Positions 49,692 through 58,366 of a DNA stretch of 61,687 bases are shown piece after piece; the first letter of the stretch is position 1; each line of letters begins with the position of its first letter. The DNA is taken from the IMG/VR virus record IMGVR_UViG_3300047476_001269, positions 1 through 61,687 of that record, one strand, 5' to 3'. Made by a program: the position numbers and the translations under genes. This stretch comes from a virus. The notes beneath the pieces are model-generated. The model was not told where the DNA came from and ran no database searches. It saw only the letters and a program-made list of their open reading frames with translations.

Positions 49692-50077
49692 TAATGCTGT
49701 GATGGATCATTATAATAATCCAAGAAACGTTGGAAAAATGGACAAAGGAGATACGCACGTTGGAACCGGCTTAGTCGGTGCTCCGGCGTGCGGTTAGAGG
49801 CGATGTGCTTCAACTTCAAATTCGTGTAGAAAATGAAATTATCACCGATGCCAAATTCAAGACATATGGCTGTGGCTCGGCGATTGCAAGTTCGTCGCTG
49901 GTCACTACGTGGCTTAAAGGAAAGAGTCTTAACGAAGCGGCTGCGATTAAGAATACGGAAATTGCGCAAGAACTCGCGCTTCCTCCGGTTAAAATACACT
50001 GTAGTATTCTAGCTGAGGACGCAATCAAATCTGCACTAGCAGACTACAAACAAAAACAACAAGGAGCTATCACATGA
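49681..50077 (+). CDS. iscU: IscU iron-sulfur scaffold, interrupted by +1 frameshift and TAG
   Basis: The sequence encodes a near-complete IscU (about 128 residues in bacteria) in two frames. Frame 1 runs MAYSNAVMDHYNNPRNVG ... GAPAC37G and hits TAG at 49795-49797, exactly where the conserved Asp39 should be. Seven extra bases (TAGAGGC, 49795-49801) lie there. The frame then continues from GAT 49802 as GDVLQLQIRV with the second and third cluster ligands (YGCGSA, KIHCSI) and the LPPVK chaperone-binding motif. A +1 shift (skip one T after GGT) would give APACG-RG-DVLQ. It may be a programmed frameshift, a recent indel or a sequencing error. The rest is intact and looks under selection. Confidence 0.85.
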
Positions 50078-50625
50078 AACAAATGATTGACAAAGCAACA
50101 GGAAAAACACTTACACGCAGTGAAGCAGAAGCAAAAATCAAAGACAAGGCCGGTTGGGTAATCACGGTAATTGCTTTGTTATTAGCCGTGAACACATACC
50201 TGGCTAATGGCTTCAGCAGCAAGGTTTTAAACAACACCATTGCAGCTAACAATGTGTGGGCGTTCTATCAGGCCAAGAGTATCAAACAGGCGCTGGCAGA
50301 ACAGAATCTTGATGATGCACTTTCACGTGGCGACAAAGCTAAAGCAGAAAAGATGAAAGCCAAGATTGAGCGTTATGAAAGCGATCCAGAAAAAGGCGAA
50401 GGCAAAAAGGAACTGATGGCCAAAGCACAAAAGCTAGAAGCCGACAGAGATCAAGCCAAGCGTCATGGTCCATGGATGACCTTTGCAGGCACTTCATATC
50501 AGCTGGCAATTGTGTTACTGTCGGCTAGTATCTTGGCAGTGAGCATGAGCATGTTTTGGGCCAGCATTGGTGTAGGAGCCATCGGCGCACTTCTCATGAG
50601 TCAGGGCATTTGGCTTTGGATTTAA
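50074..50625 (+). CDS. DUF4337-type membrane protein
   Basis: A 183-residue protein. One transmembrane helix lies at about residues 28-45. The family-like NNVWAFYQAKSIKQ segment follows, then a charged coiled coil (about 75-130) and two hydrophobic segments near the C-terminus (about 145-180). DUF4337 proteins are bacterial membrane proteins of unknown role. It overlaps iscU by four bases, so it is part of the Fe-S operon. Confidence 0.75.
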   Translation: MKQMIDKATGKTLTRSEAEAKIKDKAGWVITVIALLLAVNTYLANGFSSKVLNNTIAANNVWAFYQAKSIKQALAEQNLDDALSRGDKAKAEKMKAKIERYESDPEKGEGKKELMAKAQKLEADRDQAKRHGPWMTFAGTSYQLAIVLLSASILAVSMSMFWASIGVGAIGALLMSQGIWLWI

Positions 50626-50798
50626 AAAATCCATGTAATAACATTTGCACACTGGATCGAGATAAAATTTGCATAGGTTGTAAGAGAACCATAGAAGAGA
50701 TTTGTTTTTGGACTAAATTCAGCAGTGTTGAAAAACAAAATGTACTAAACAGAATCCATGATAAATTTGACCGAACGAGCTGCAAAAAAAGTTATTAA
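50616..50798 (+). CDS. DUF1289 cysteine-rich protein
   Basis: A 60-residue protein starting at TTG 50616, overlapping the previous stop. The pattern NPCNNICTLDRDKICIGCKRTIEEICFWTKFS gives four cysteines spaced as in the DUF1289 family (C-x3-C ... C-x2-C) and the R-T-x-x-E-I tail; these are thought to bind an Fe-S cluster or zinc. It overlaps iscA by 41 bases. Confidence 0.7.
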   Translation: MDLKNPCNNICTLDRDKICIGCKRTIEEICFWTKFSSVEKQNVLNRIHDKFDRTSCKKSY

Positions 50799-51084
50799 AA
50801 GTCTTGAACATCGTGGACACGGTGTGGGCATTCGCATAGGTGTTAAGACCACAGGTTGCAGTGGTCTTGCCTATGTGCTAGAATACGTTGACGCCCCGCC
50901 TGTTACACGTGACTGGTTCCGTTACGAAAGTCACGGTGCAACTGTTTGGGTAAACGGTAAAGATCATGTTTACGTAAACGGACTAGAAGTAGACTATGTA
51001 AGACAAGGACTCAATGAAGGGTTCAAGTTTCGTAATCCCAATGAACGAGATCGTTGTGGTTGCGGTAAAAGTTTCCGGATATAA
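50758..51084 (+). CDS. iscA: IscA/SufA A-type iron-sulfur carrier
   Basis: A 108-residue protein, the usual family length. The three cluster ligands are C34 (TTGCSGLAYVLEYVD) and C100-x-C102 in CGCGKSF. It begins INLTERAAKKVIKSL, typical of IscA. It receives clusters from a scaffold such as IscU and passes them to target enzymes. Intact, in the same overlapping operon as iscU. Confidence 0.93.
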   Translation: MINLTERAAKKVIKSLEHRGHGVGIRIGVKTTGCSGLAYVLEYVDAPPVTRDWFRYESHGATVWVNGKDHVYVNGLEVDYVRQGLNEGFKFRNPNERDRCGCGKSFRI

Positions 51085-51795
51085 ATGATAATTCAACGAT
51101 ATGACTACAAGCCCTTGAACAGAACCACTGTTGAGGGCAAGAGGCACTATTGCCTCCCTAACGGCGAAAAGGTACCCAGCGTTACCACTATCCTAGATCG
51201 TACCAAGCCACAAGAAAAAATTGATGCTCTAAACAACTGGAAGAAACGTGTGGGCGAGCAACAGGCACAGCAGATTGTTACAGAAGCTGCCAATCGCGGT
51301 ACTAGAATGCACGCCTACTTAGAACAGTATATTCTCAGCAGCGATTTCAAGCCCTTGCCAGACAACCCTTATGCACACCCAAGCTGGTTCATGGCAGCAG
51401 AAGTGGTGCTCAGAGGCTTGTGTCATGTGGATGAATTCTGGGGTACAGAAGTCCCAGTGTACTACAGCGGATTATATGCAGGTACCACAGACTGTGTGGG
51501 AGTGTGGAAAGGCCGCCCGGCTATCATGGATTTCAAGCAGACCAACAAGCCTAAAAAACGCGAGTGGATTGAAGACTACTTTTTACAGCTGGCAGCCTAC
51601 GCAGAAGCACACAATGACACACATGGTACTGACATACAGGACGGGGTGATTTTGATGTGCGCACAGCCTAAATTACAAGAAGATGGCACCTATAACACCC
51701 CAGAATACCAGGAATTTGAAGTCACAAGGGACGAATTTGCACACTGGAGAGAAGAGTGGCTCAAGCGAGTAGAGCTCTACTACCTAATGAACTAA
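51085..51795 (+). CDS. PD-(D/E)XK exonuclease (RecB/Cas4-like)
   Basis: A 236-residue nuclease with H76 in RGTRMHAYLE, E122, D136 in YAGTTDCVG, D149-x-K151 in AIMDFKQT, and the Q168-x3-Y172 motif (FLQLAAYA). This order is that of RecB-like nucleases in phages, used for recombination or end resection. It starts one base after iscA. No Fe-S cysteines of the Cas4 type are seen. Confidence 0.85.
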   Translation: MIIQRYDYKPLNRTTVEGKRHYCLPNGEKVPSVTTILDRTKPQEKIDALNNWKKRVGEQQAQQIVTEAANRGTRMHAYLEQYILSSDFKPLPDNPYAHPSWFMAAEVVLRGLCHVDEFWGTEVPVYYSGLYAGTTDCVGVWKGRPAIMDFKQTNKPKKREWIEDYFLQLAAYAEAHNDTHGTDIQDGVILMCAQPKLQEDGTYNTPEYQEFEVTRDEFAHWREEWLKRVELYYLMN

Positions 51796-51798
51796 ATA
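51792..51798 (+). promoter_or_regulatory. late promoter of tail spike gene
   Basis: CTAAATA overlapping the stop of the nuclease gene, 23 bases before ATG 51822 with AGAGG between. Confidence 0.55.
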
Positions 51799-51821
51799 CC
51801 TAATAACAGAGGTTTTAGCAC

Positions 51822-53447
51822 ATGGCAATCGTACAGATAAGCAGAATTCAGCACCGTAAGGGTTTGCAACAGGATCTACCACAGTTGGCCAGCGCAGAGT
51901 TGGGCTGGAGCGTGGATACCCGCCAACTATACATAGGAAATGGAACTATTACAGAAGGTGCACCTACGGAAGGTGTCACTGAAATTCTAACAGAATTTAG
52001 TGATCTGTTGAACATTGGTAACCAATACATATTCAAAGGTAGTCAGTCAGGATACACTTCACAAACCGGTGCAACCACACTAGCTCCTATCACACGTACT
52101 TTGCAACAAAAACTTGATGACACAGTGAGTGTAAGAGATTTTGGTGCAGTAGGCGACGGTGTTACTGATGACACCGCAGCCATACAACGAGCTATTGATG
52201 AAATTGTGTTTGGTAGTTTTGCATTAAATCAATCACGCCTGAGAAGAAGAATTCATTTTGCGCCGGGCACTTATATTATTAGTTCCAGTCTAAAACTGCC
52301 GTCTTATGTGACCTTGGTGGGAGCAGGACTAGAAAAAACCATATTACAAAGCAGTTCGGCTATATCACCTCTCATGCAATTGAAAGACAGTTCAACTCAA
52401 GTAGACGGTGCGTACGGCACTCTAGGAGCGCAAACTGCCAAATACATTAACATACAAGACATGACTCTAGAACACCAAGGATCAAAAAACATAGTGCAAT
52501 TGGACAGTACGGATAATGTGAATTTCACACGAGTTTTGTTCAAAGGAGGTCAGTCTGCCCCAAACAGCACCAGTACTGTTCTACAAAATGCTGTGTATGC
52601 TGTACCAACTGATTCAACAAAAGATGTAAACAATATAACCTTTATTGATTGTGTAATCACACGTTGTACACAAGGACTAGTATTGTGTGCCAACAATGTT
52701 AAAATCATTGGCTGCGACATCAGTAATGTGAGCCGAGGTGTTTGGGTTGATGCTACCTTGAGTGCAGGGGCTGAATGCAAAAATATTAAAATAGCCAGTT
52801 GTGCATTTGAAAACATTGCCAAGTCAGCAGTGTATGTTGTGGCTGCATCAAACACCGCTAGAACCAACGTGATCAGCATCGGCAACTATTTTGGAGAAGT
52901 AGGAACTGCTTATTCTGGCGCCGGCTCAACCAGTGCACCAGTAATCAGTTTTGGTGGTAGTGGAAATTACAGTATCAGTGATGCGTTTGAAAGAACTGAT
53001 GCAGATTCTGCTGTGCATGCTAGAGTGTTTCATGCAGACAACAGTGTTAATACCAGCATTGATGCAAATGTAGGTGTGACCACTGGTATGATCACAAGAG
53101 GTACCGGTAAGGTGCTGACCATTACAGCAGCACAAACAGATGCCAACACTGGAATCATTCTCAGCGGTGTTAGTAGTGGGTCGGCTTCGGTGCATTACAT
53201 ATTAGAGCGACCTGATGCCAGTGCGTATCGACATGGAAAAATAGATGTGGTGTTTACAGGAACCGATATTCAATATATTGATGAATACATTGAATATCCT
53301 AATAATACTGTGTTTACCTATCCAGGGCCAACCGGAGTAACATTCAGTGTTACCAGTGTTTCTAGTGGAGTAGCAAAAATTAATTATACCAGTGACGCTA
53401 GTGGCACAGGTACATTTACTTACAGTGTTACAAAATTTCAAATCTAA
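51822..53447 (+). CDS. tail spike with pectate-lyase-like beta-helix
   Basis: A 541-residue protein. The N-terminal 50 residues form the same attachment module as the giant fibres (IQHRKGLQQDLPQLASAELGW ... LYIGNG). The pectate-lyase superfamily entry VSVRDFGAVGDGVTDDTAAIQRAID begins at about residue 103, followed by right-handed beta-helix repeats with N-x-I/V periodicity to about residue 390. The C-terminal 150 residues form a separate tip or trimerisation domain. It may cleave or bind a surface polysaccharide. Confidence 0.85.
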   Translation: MAIVQISRIQHRKGLQQDLPQLASAELGWSVDTRQLYIGNGTITEGAPTEGVTEILTEFSDLLNIGNQYIFKGSQSGYTSQTGATTLAPITRTLQQKLDDTVSVRDFGAVGDGVTDDTAAIQRAIDEIVFGSFALNQSRLRRRIHFAPGTYIISSSLKLPSYVTLVGAGLEKTILQSSSAISPLMQLKDSSTQVDGAYGTLGAQTAKYINIQDMTLEHQGSKNIVQLDSTDNVNFTRVLFKGGQSAPNSTSTVLQNAVYAVPTDSTKDVNNITFIDCVITRCTQGLVLCANNVKIIGCDISNVSRGVWVDATLSAGAECKNIKIASCAFENIAKSAVYVVAASNTARTNVISIGNYFGEVGTAYSGAGSTSAPVISFGGSGNYSISDAFERTDADSAVHARVFHADNSVNTSIDANVGVTTGMITRGTGKVLTITAAQTDANTGIILSGVSSGSASVHYILERPDASAYRHGKIDVVFTGTDIQYIDEYIEYPNNTVFTYPGPTGVTFSVTSVSSGVAKINYTSDASGTGTFTYSVTKFQI

Positions 53448-53454
53448 TTAAGGT

Positions 53455-53904
53455 ATGTGGAAGTTAAATCCTGATGGTCGTTTTGACCACTGGAAGTCTT
53501 TTAGATCTCATATTGGATCAATGGACTTGGAACGAGCCATTCAAGAATGCAATGATTTTTGGCAAAGAGCTCCGTTCACTCCATTTTATCTTGATCATAA
53601 AGAAATTGATTCTTGGCCCGACCCTTGGCAACTAATTTATGAAAATTGCTATTGTGACCTTGCAAAAGCCTTGGGTATAGTGTATACTCTACATCTAAGT
53701 GCGCACAAAAACAGTGTGGATTTATCCATACATATTTGCCAAGATGCAACAACCAGAGCACAGTATAATTTAGTTTGGATCAATCAGGGAAAATATGTTC
53801 TTAATTTTATTACAGATGAAATTGTAAATAGAACACAGGTACCAAACAGCATGAAAACATTATTCAAACTTTCTAGTAAAGATTTGAAGCTAGATAATTA
53901 TTAA
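53455..53904 (+). CDS. hypothetical phage protein (149 residues)
   Basis: Trp-rich (MWKLNPDGRFDHWKSFRSHI ... PFTPFYLDHKEIDSWPDPWQLI), soluble. The block from FDHWKSFR to DSWPDPW is the most conserved-looking part. It lies between spike and nrdA; role unknown. Confidence 0.7.
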   Translation: MWKLNPDGRFDHWKSFRSHIGSMDLERAIQECNDFWQRAPFTPFYLDHKEIDSWPDPWQLIYENCYCDLAKALGIVYTLHLSAHKNSVDLSIHICQDATTRAQYNLVWINQGKYVLNFITDEIVNRTQVPNSMKTLFKLSSKDLKLDNY

Positions 53905-53922
53905 GTCAATTCAGGAAGATCA

Positions 53923-56226
53923 ATGAGTCAAATACAAGTCACCAAAAGAGATGGCAATCGAGAACAATTAGATTTAGAAAAGTTACACAAGGTTGTGTTC
54001 TGGGCCACAGAAGGAATCACAGGCGTTAGCGCCAGCGAAGTAGAAATAAAAAGTCATATTCAGTTTTACAACGGAATTAAAACAGCAGATATTCAGGAAA
54101 CACTGATCAAGAGTGCTGCTGACCTGATCACAGAAGAAACTCCTAACTATCAATACGTGGCCGGCAGGTTGATCTGTTACCATCTGCGCAAACAAGTGTA
54201 TGGACGCTATGAGCCATGGCCCCTGCTGGACCTCGTACGTAAGAATGTAGAGGCCGGATTTTATGATGCAGGTCTTCTCGCCGCTTATTCAGAAGAAGAA
54301 TGGGCACGTTTAGACAATTTTGTTCATCATGAGAGAGATGAACATTTTACCTATGTGGCTATGGAGCAATGGCGTGGCAAGTATCTGGTGCAGAATCGGG
54401 TGATTGGCGAAATCTACGAAACGCCACAGGTAGCATACTTATTAATTGCAGCAACACTGTTTCAAAACTATCCAGAAGAAACTCGCTTGCAGTGGGTAAA
54501 GGATTACTACGATGCTATTAGCCTTCATGATATTTCTCTGCCTACTCCTGTTATGGCCGGTGTACGCACTCCGCAAAAACAATTCAGCAGTTGTGTACTC
54601 ATTGAAACTGACGATAGCTTGGATAGCATTAATGCTACTACCAGCAGTATTGTTAAGTATGTTAGTCAAAAAGCCGGAATTGGTATCGGAGGAGGAAGAA
54701 TACGTGCCCTTGGAAGTCCCATACGTAACGGTGATGCTTACCACACCGGCGTTATACCCTTTTACAAGCTGTTTCAGAGTGCTACCAGAAGCTGTAGCCA
54801 AGGAGGTGTCCGCAATGGAGCCGCTACCTTGTATTACCCAATATGGCACTACGAAATTGAGGATTTGATTGTTCTCAAGAACAACAAAGGAACAGAAGAC
54901 AATCGTGTGCGTCAAATGGATTATGGCGTACAATTTAACAAATTGATGTATGAAAGATTGATTACAGGTGGTGATATCACCTGCTTCAGTCCACATGATG
55001 TACCTGAGCTGTACTCTGCTTTTTTCAATGACCAAGATAGATTCAAAGAGCTGTACGAACGAGCAGAGCGTAATACCAAGCTGAGAAAGAAAACTTTCAA
55101 AGCGGCTGATTTGTTTAGTAGATTCATGCAGGAACGCAAGGATACTGGTCGTATCTATCTCCAGAATGTTGATCATGCGAACACACATTCACCATTTGAC
55201 GAGAAGGTTGCACCAATCAAGATGAGTAATCTTTGCGCTGAAATAGATTTGCCAACTGTACCGTTAAACGATGTCAACGACGAGGATGGTAGGATCGCCC
55301 TGTGTACTCTATCAGCGATCAATTGGGGCAATGTAAAAAGCCCACATGACTTCGAGAAGATGTGTCGGTTAGCAGTGCGAGGACTAGATGCACTATTAAG
55401 CTATCAAAATTATCCTATACGTGCCGCAGAATTGGCCACACGAGAATTTAGGCCTCTAGGTGTTGGTATTATTAATTTTGCCTACTTCCTTGCAAAACAT
55501 GATGTTGGTTATAGTGATCCACGAGCCTTGACTTTGGTTGATGAGTATGCTGAAGCATGGTCATACTACTTGATCAAGGCCAGTGCAGATCTTGCTGAAG
55601 AACAAGGCGCTTGTGAGCGTTGGCAAGATCTTAAGAGTGCTCGTGGAGTTTTACCCATTGACACACGTAAGCCAGACGTGGATGAACTGGTGCCCTACCA
55701 AGAGCGCATGCCTTGGCAATCACTACGCGAACAAGTTCAACGCACAGGTCAGCGCAATGCTACACTCATGGCTCTGATGCCAGCAGAAACATCTGCGCAG
55801 ATCAGCAATGCTACCAACGGAATTGAGCCACCACGTTCCTATGTGTCAATTAAAGGTTCCAAGCATGGACAACTCAAACAGGTTGTGCCTGAATATCGCA
55901 AGTTAAAAAATCGATATGAACTGCTTTGGGATCAACGCACACCGGAAGGTTATCTTAAATTGTGTGCTGTGCTGCAAAAATACATTGATCAAGGTATTAG
56001 TGTAAACACTTCATACAATCCACAATTCTACGATGATGAAAAAATACCCATGAGTGAAATGCTACAGCACCTGTTGATGTGCTATAAGTATGGACTCAAG
56101 CAACTTTATTATTTCAATACCTTTGACGGTCAAGGCGAAATCAATGTTGACAAGTTGATGGAAGCCAAGCCAGTTGAAACTGAACAGTATCAAGCTCAAG
56201 AAGACTGCGACAGTTGCGTGATCTAA
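53923..56226 (+). CDS. nrdA: class Ia ribonucleotide reductase alpha subunit
   Basis: A 767-residue protein, similar to E. coli NrdA (761). The N-terminal ATP-cone (QIQVTKRDGNREQLDLEKLHK) is present. Active-site residues include the Cys of SSCVLIETDDS, the N-x-C-x-E of SNLCAEID, the Cys of LCTLSAINWG, the Tyr-Tyr of QLYYFNTFDG and the C-terminal redox pair C-D-S-C. It makes dNDPs for phage replication with the NrdB at 56679. AGGAAG is the ribosome site. Confidence 0.97.
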   Translation: MSQIQVTKRDGNREQLDLEKLHKVVFWATEGITGVSASEVEIKSHIQFYNGIKTADIQETLIKSAADLITEETPNYQYVAGRLICYHLRKQVYGRYEPWPLLDLVRKNVEAGFYDAGLLAAYSEEEWARLDNFVHHERDEHFTYVAMEQWRGKYLVQNRVIGEIYETPQVAYLLIAATLFQNYPEETRLQWVKDYYDAISLHDISLPTPVMAGVRTPQKQFSSCVLIETDDSLDSINATTSSIVKYVSQKAGIGIGGGRIRALGSPIRNGDAYHTGVIPFYKLFQSATRSCSQGGVRNGAATLYYPIWHYEIEDLIVLKNNKGTEDNRVRQMDYGVQFNKLMYERLITGGDITCFSPHDVPELYSAFFNDQDRFKELYERAERNTKLRKKTFKAADLFSRFMQERKDTGRIYLQNVDHANTHSPFDEKVAPIKMSNLCAEIDLPTVPLNDVNDEDGRIALCTLSAINWGNVKSPHDFEKMCRLAVRGLDALLSYQNYPIRAAELATREFRPLGVGIINFAYFLAKHDVGYSDPRALTLVDEYAEAWSYYLIKASADLAEEQGACERWQDLKSARGVLPIDTRKPDVDELVPYQERMPWQSLREQVQRTGQRNATLMALMPAETSAQISNATNGIEPPRSYVSIKGSKHGQLKQVVPEYRKLKNRYELLWDQRTPEGYLKLCAVLQKYIDQGISVNTSYNPQFYDDEKIPMSEMLQHLLMCYKYGLKQLYYFNTFDGQGEINVDKLMEAKPVETEQYQAQEDCDSCVI

Positions 56227-56235
56227 GAGATAATA

Positions 56236-56682
56236 ATGAATTTACGAAAATACATAAATTTATTTGAAGACCAGACCATCAACGATCAATGGTTTGAACA
56301 AGGGTCGTTCAAAACATATAAAAAACCTAACCCAGAAAAATATGAAATGGCGCAGCAAGATGGTACTATACAAACTCTAGAAGGCCCGGTAAATTATAAA
56401 AAAGGTTACTATATTCTCACAGGGCCAAAAGGCGAAACCTATCCAATACCGCCAGAAAAATTTCACGAATTAAAAGATGATGCCGGCACCGGAGTTTGTT
56501 ATCCTAAAAAAATTATCAAACTGGCCAAACTTGCAGATCATAGTGGTTCAGTGCCAACCAGCTGGGGAGAAGTGTTAAATTATACAACAGGAGAAGATTA
56601 CATTGTAAGACATGGTTCAAATGATTACGGTGTGGTTAAGAAAGATATTTTTGCAAAAACTTATGCACAGGAACAACAATGA
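56236..56682 (+). CDS. hypothetical protein between nrdA and nrdB
   Basis: A 148-residue protein. The first residues MNLRKYINLFED carry an L-x-E-D site and look like T4 capsid-targeting peptides. The body (KKGYYILTGPKGETYPIPPEKFHEL) is a small domain I recognise from uncharacterised phage and bacterial proteins handling no known substrate. It overlaps nrdB by four bases. Insertion between nrdA and nrdB is unusual compared with bacteria. Confidence 0.6.
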   Translation: MNLRKYINLFEDQTINDQWFEQGSFKTYKKPNPEKYEMAQQDGTIQTLEGPVNYKKGYYILTGPKGETYPIPPEKFHELKDDAGTGVCYPKKIIKLAKLADHSGSVPTSWGEVLNYTTGEDYIVRHGSNDYGVVKKDIFAKTYAQEQQ

Positions 56683-57806
56683 GCGTTTTTAATATTAAAA
56701 ATAAAAAGAATCATACCGAAAGTCTAGCATTTCTAGACGAGTCTGGAACACAACCAGTTCAACGATATGACGTACTAAAGTATAGACAGTTTGATAAACT
56801 AACAGACAAACAGTTGGGATTTTTTTGGCGTCCTGAAGAAGTTGATGTATTAAGAGATGCCAAAGATTTTAAAGACCTAACACCATATGAGCAACATATC
56901 TTTACTTCAAACCTTAAACGACAGATACTTCTTGACTCTGTCCAAGGCCGTAGCCCTAACCTGGCTTTTCTTCCTATTGTATCATTACCTGAGTTGGAGA
57001 CATGGATTCAAACTTGGAGTTTTAACGAAACAATCCATAGCCGTAGCTATACTCATATTATTCGGAATGTATATGCTGACCCTAGTGAAATATTTGATCA
57101 GCTTATGGACATTAACGAAATCGTTGAATGCGCTACCGATATCAGTAGATACTACGATGATCTTATACAAGCAGCCGCATGGTATAACCTACTGGGAACA
57201 GGAACACACACAGTAAACGGAAAAGAGATCACAGTTGATCTCTATGAACTTAAGAAAAAATTATGGATGGCAGTGAATTCTGTTAATGCGCTGGAAGGCA
57301 TAAGATTTTATGTGAGCTTTGCCTGCTCATGGGCCTTTGCTGAATTGAAAAAGATGGAAGGCAATGCCAAGATTATTAAATTGATTGCACGAGACGAAAA
57401 TGTACACTTAGGATCCACACAAACCCTGCTGAAATTGCTGCCGCAGGATGATCCCGACTATGCCCGGATCAAAGAAGAAACTCGTGCAGAGTGTGAACAG
57501 ATGTTCCTGGATGCAGCAGCACAAGAAAAGGCATGGGCACACTATCTGTTCAAGGATGGCAGCATGATTGGTCTTAATGAACAACTGCTGTGTGATTACG
57601 TTGACTGGCTCACTTGCAAACGCATGACCGCAGTTGGTCTCAAGTGTGGTATCAAGACAGGCAGCAATCCATTGCCATGGACAGCCAAGTGGATCGCCGG
57701 TGCCGAAGTTCAAGTGGCACCACAGGAAACAGAGATAAGTAGTTACGTGATTGGTGGCACCAAGCAAGACGTCACCACCGAAACTTTTAAAGGATTTACA
57801 TTATAA
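56679..57806 (+). CDS. nrdB: class Ia ribonucleotide reductase beta subunit
   Basis: A 375-residue subunit, the same length as the E. coli protein. The di-iron/tyrosyl site is visible in LLDSVQGRSPN, SLPELETWIQTWSFNETIHSRSYTHIIRN (radical Tyr in RSYTH) and IARDENVHLGSTQ. The sequence is of the proteobacterial type. It supplies the radical for NrdA. Confidence 0.97.
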   Translation: MSVFNIKNKKNHTESLAFLDESGTQPVQRYDVLKYRQFDKLTDKQLGFFWRPEEVDVLRDAKDFKDLTPYEQHIFTSNLKRQILLDSVQGRSPNLAFLPIVSLPELETWIQTWSFNETIHSRSYTHIIRNVYADPSEIFDQLMDINEIVECATDISRYYDDLIQAAAWYNLLGTGTHTVNGKEITVDLYELKKKLWMAVNSVNALEGIRFYVSFACSWAFAELKKMEGNAKIIKLIARDENVHLGSTQTLLKLLPQDDPDYARIKEETRAECEQMFLDAAAQEKAWAHYLFKDGSMIGLNEQLLCDYVDWLTCKRMTAVGLKCGIKTGSNPLPWTAKWIAGAEVQVAPQETEISSYVIGGTKQDVTTETFKGFTL

Positions 57807-58049
57807 ATGTTAACTGTGTATTCAAAGAACAACTGTCCGTTTTGCGTTCAGGCAAAACGTCTATTAGAAAGTAAAAATGTACCTTACCAAGAAGTGAACA
57901 TTGAAGACCAACCTGACGCAAGACAAATGCTGTTGGATCGTGGTCTAAGAAGTGTGCCACAAATTTTTAACAACGAAGAACTAGTGCCAGGTGGCTTTCA
58001 AGGTCTAAGCAAACAATCTGCAGATTTTTTTAATCAATTTCAAGGATAA
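57807..58049 (+). CDS. glutaredoxin
   Basis: An 80-residue thioredoxin-fold protein with C10-P-F-C13 and the TVP-like SVPQIFNNEE and GGFQGL loops. It is the likely electron donor for the adjacent ribonucleotide reductase and may also serve Fe-S cluster transfer. It starts directly after the nrdB stop. Confidence 0.95.
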   Translation: MLTVYSKNNCPFCVQAKRLLESKNVPYQEVNIEDQPDARQMLLDRGLRSVPQIFNNEELVPGGFQGLSKQSADFFNQFQG

Positions 58050-58051
58050 AA

Positions 58052-58366
58052 ATGTTAATTTCAAACAACAAGTACGATGATGGTGATGTAGTTAGTTTTA
58101 AATTGGTCAACGGCGATGAGATTGTGGCCAAGATAGTTGAAGACCAATCAGATGCTTGGGTATTGAGCAAACCTTGTACAGTGTTGCCTAGTCCCAAAGG
58201 CATTGGTTTGGTACAAAGTTTATTCACAGCTGACCAAAACAAAACAATCATACTCAAAGATCAGCACGTGATCATGCATCAATTGTGTGTTAAAGAAGTA
58301 GGCAATCACTATTTTGAAGTTACAACAGGAATCAAACCTGTCACAGGTGGGAGCATAGTAATCTAA
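58052..58366 (+). CDS. hypothetical Sm-like small beta protein
   Basis: A 104-residue protein whose opening GDVVSFKLVNGDEIVAKIVEDQSDAWVLSKP has the strand pattern of Sm/Hfq-like barrels (K-L-x-N-G-x-x-x-x-G/A-x). I recall similar proteins from T4-like phages of cyanobacteria, where the role is unknown. RNA binding is a possibility only. It shares one base with the PAAR gene start. Confidence 0.6.
   Translation: MLISNNKYDDGDVVSFKLVNGDEIVAKIVEDQSDAWVLSKPCTVLPSPKGIGLVQSLFTADQNKTIILKDQHVIMHQLCVKEVGNHYFEVTTGIKPVTGGSIVI

Noticed and set aside
54442-55188. 248-codon ORF antisense to nrdA
   Set aside because: NrdA is certain; no independent support for the antisense frame.
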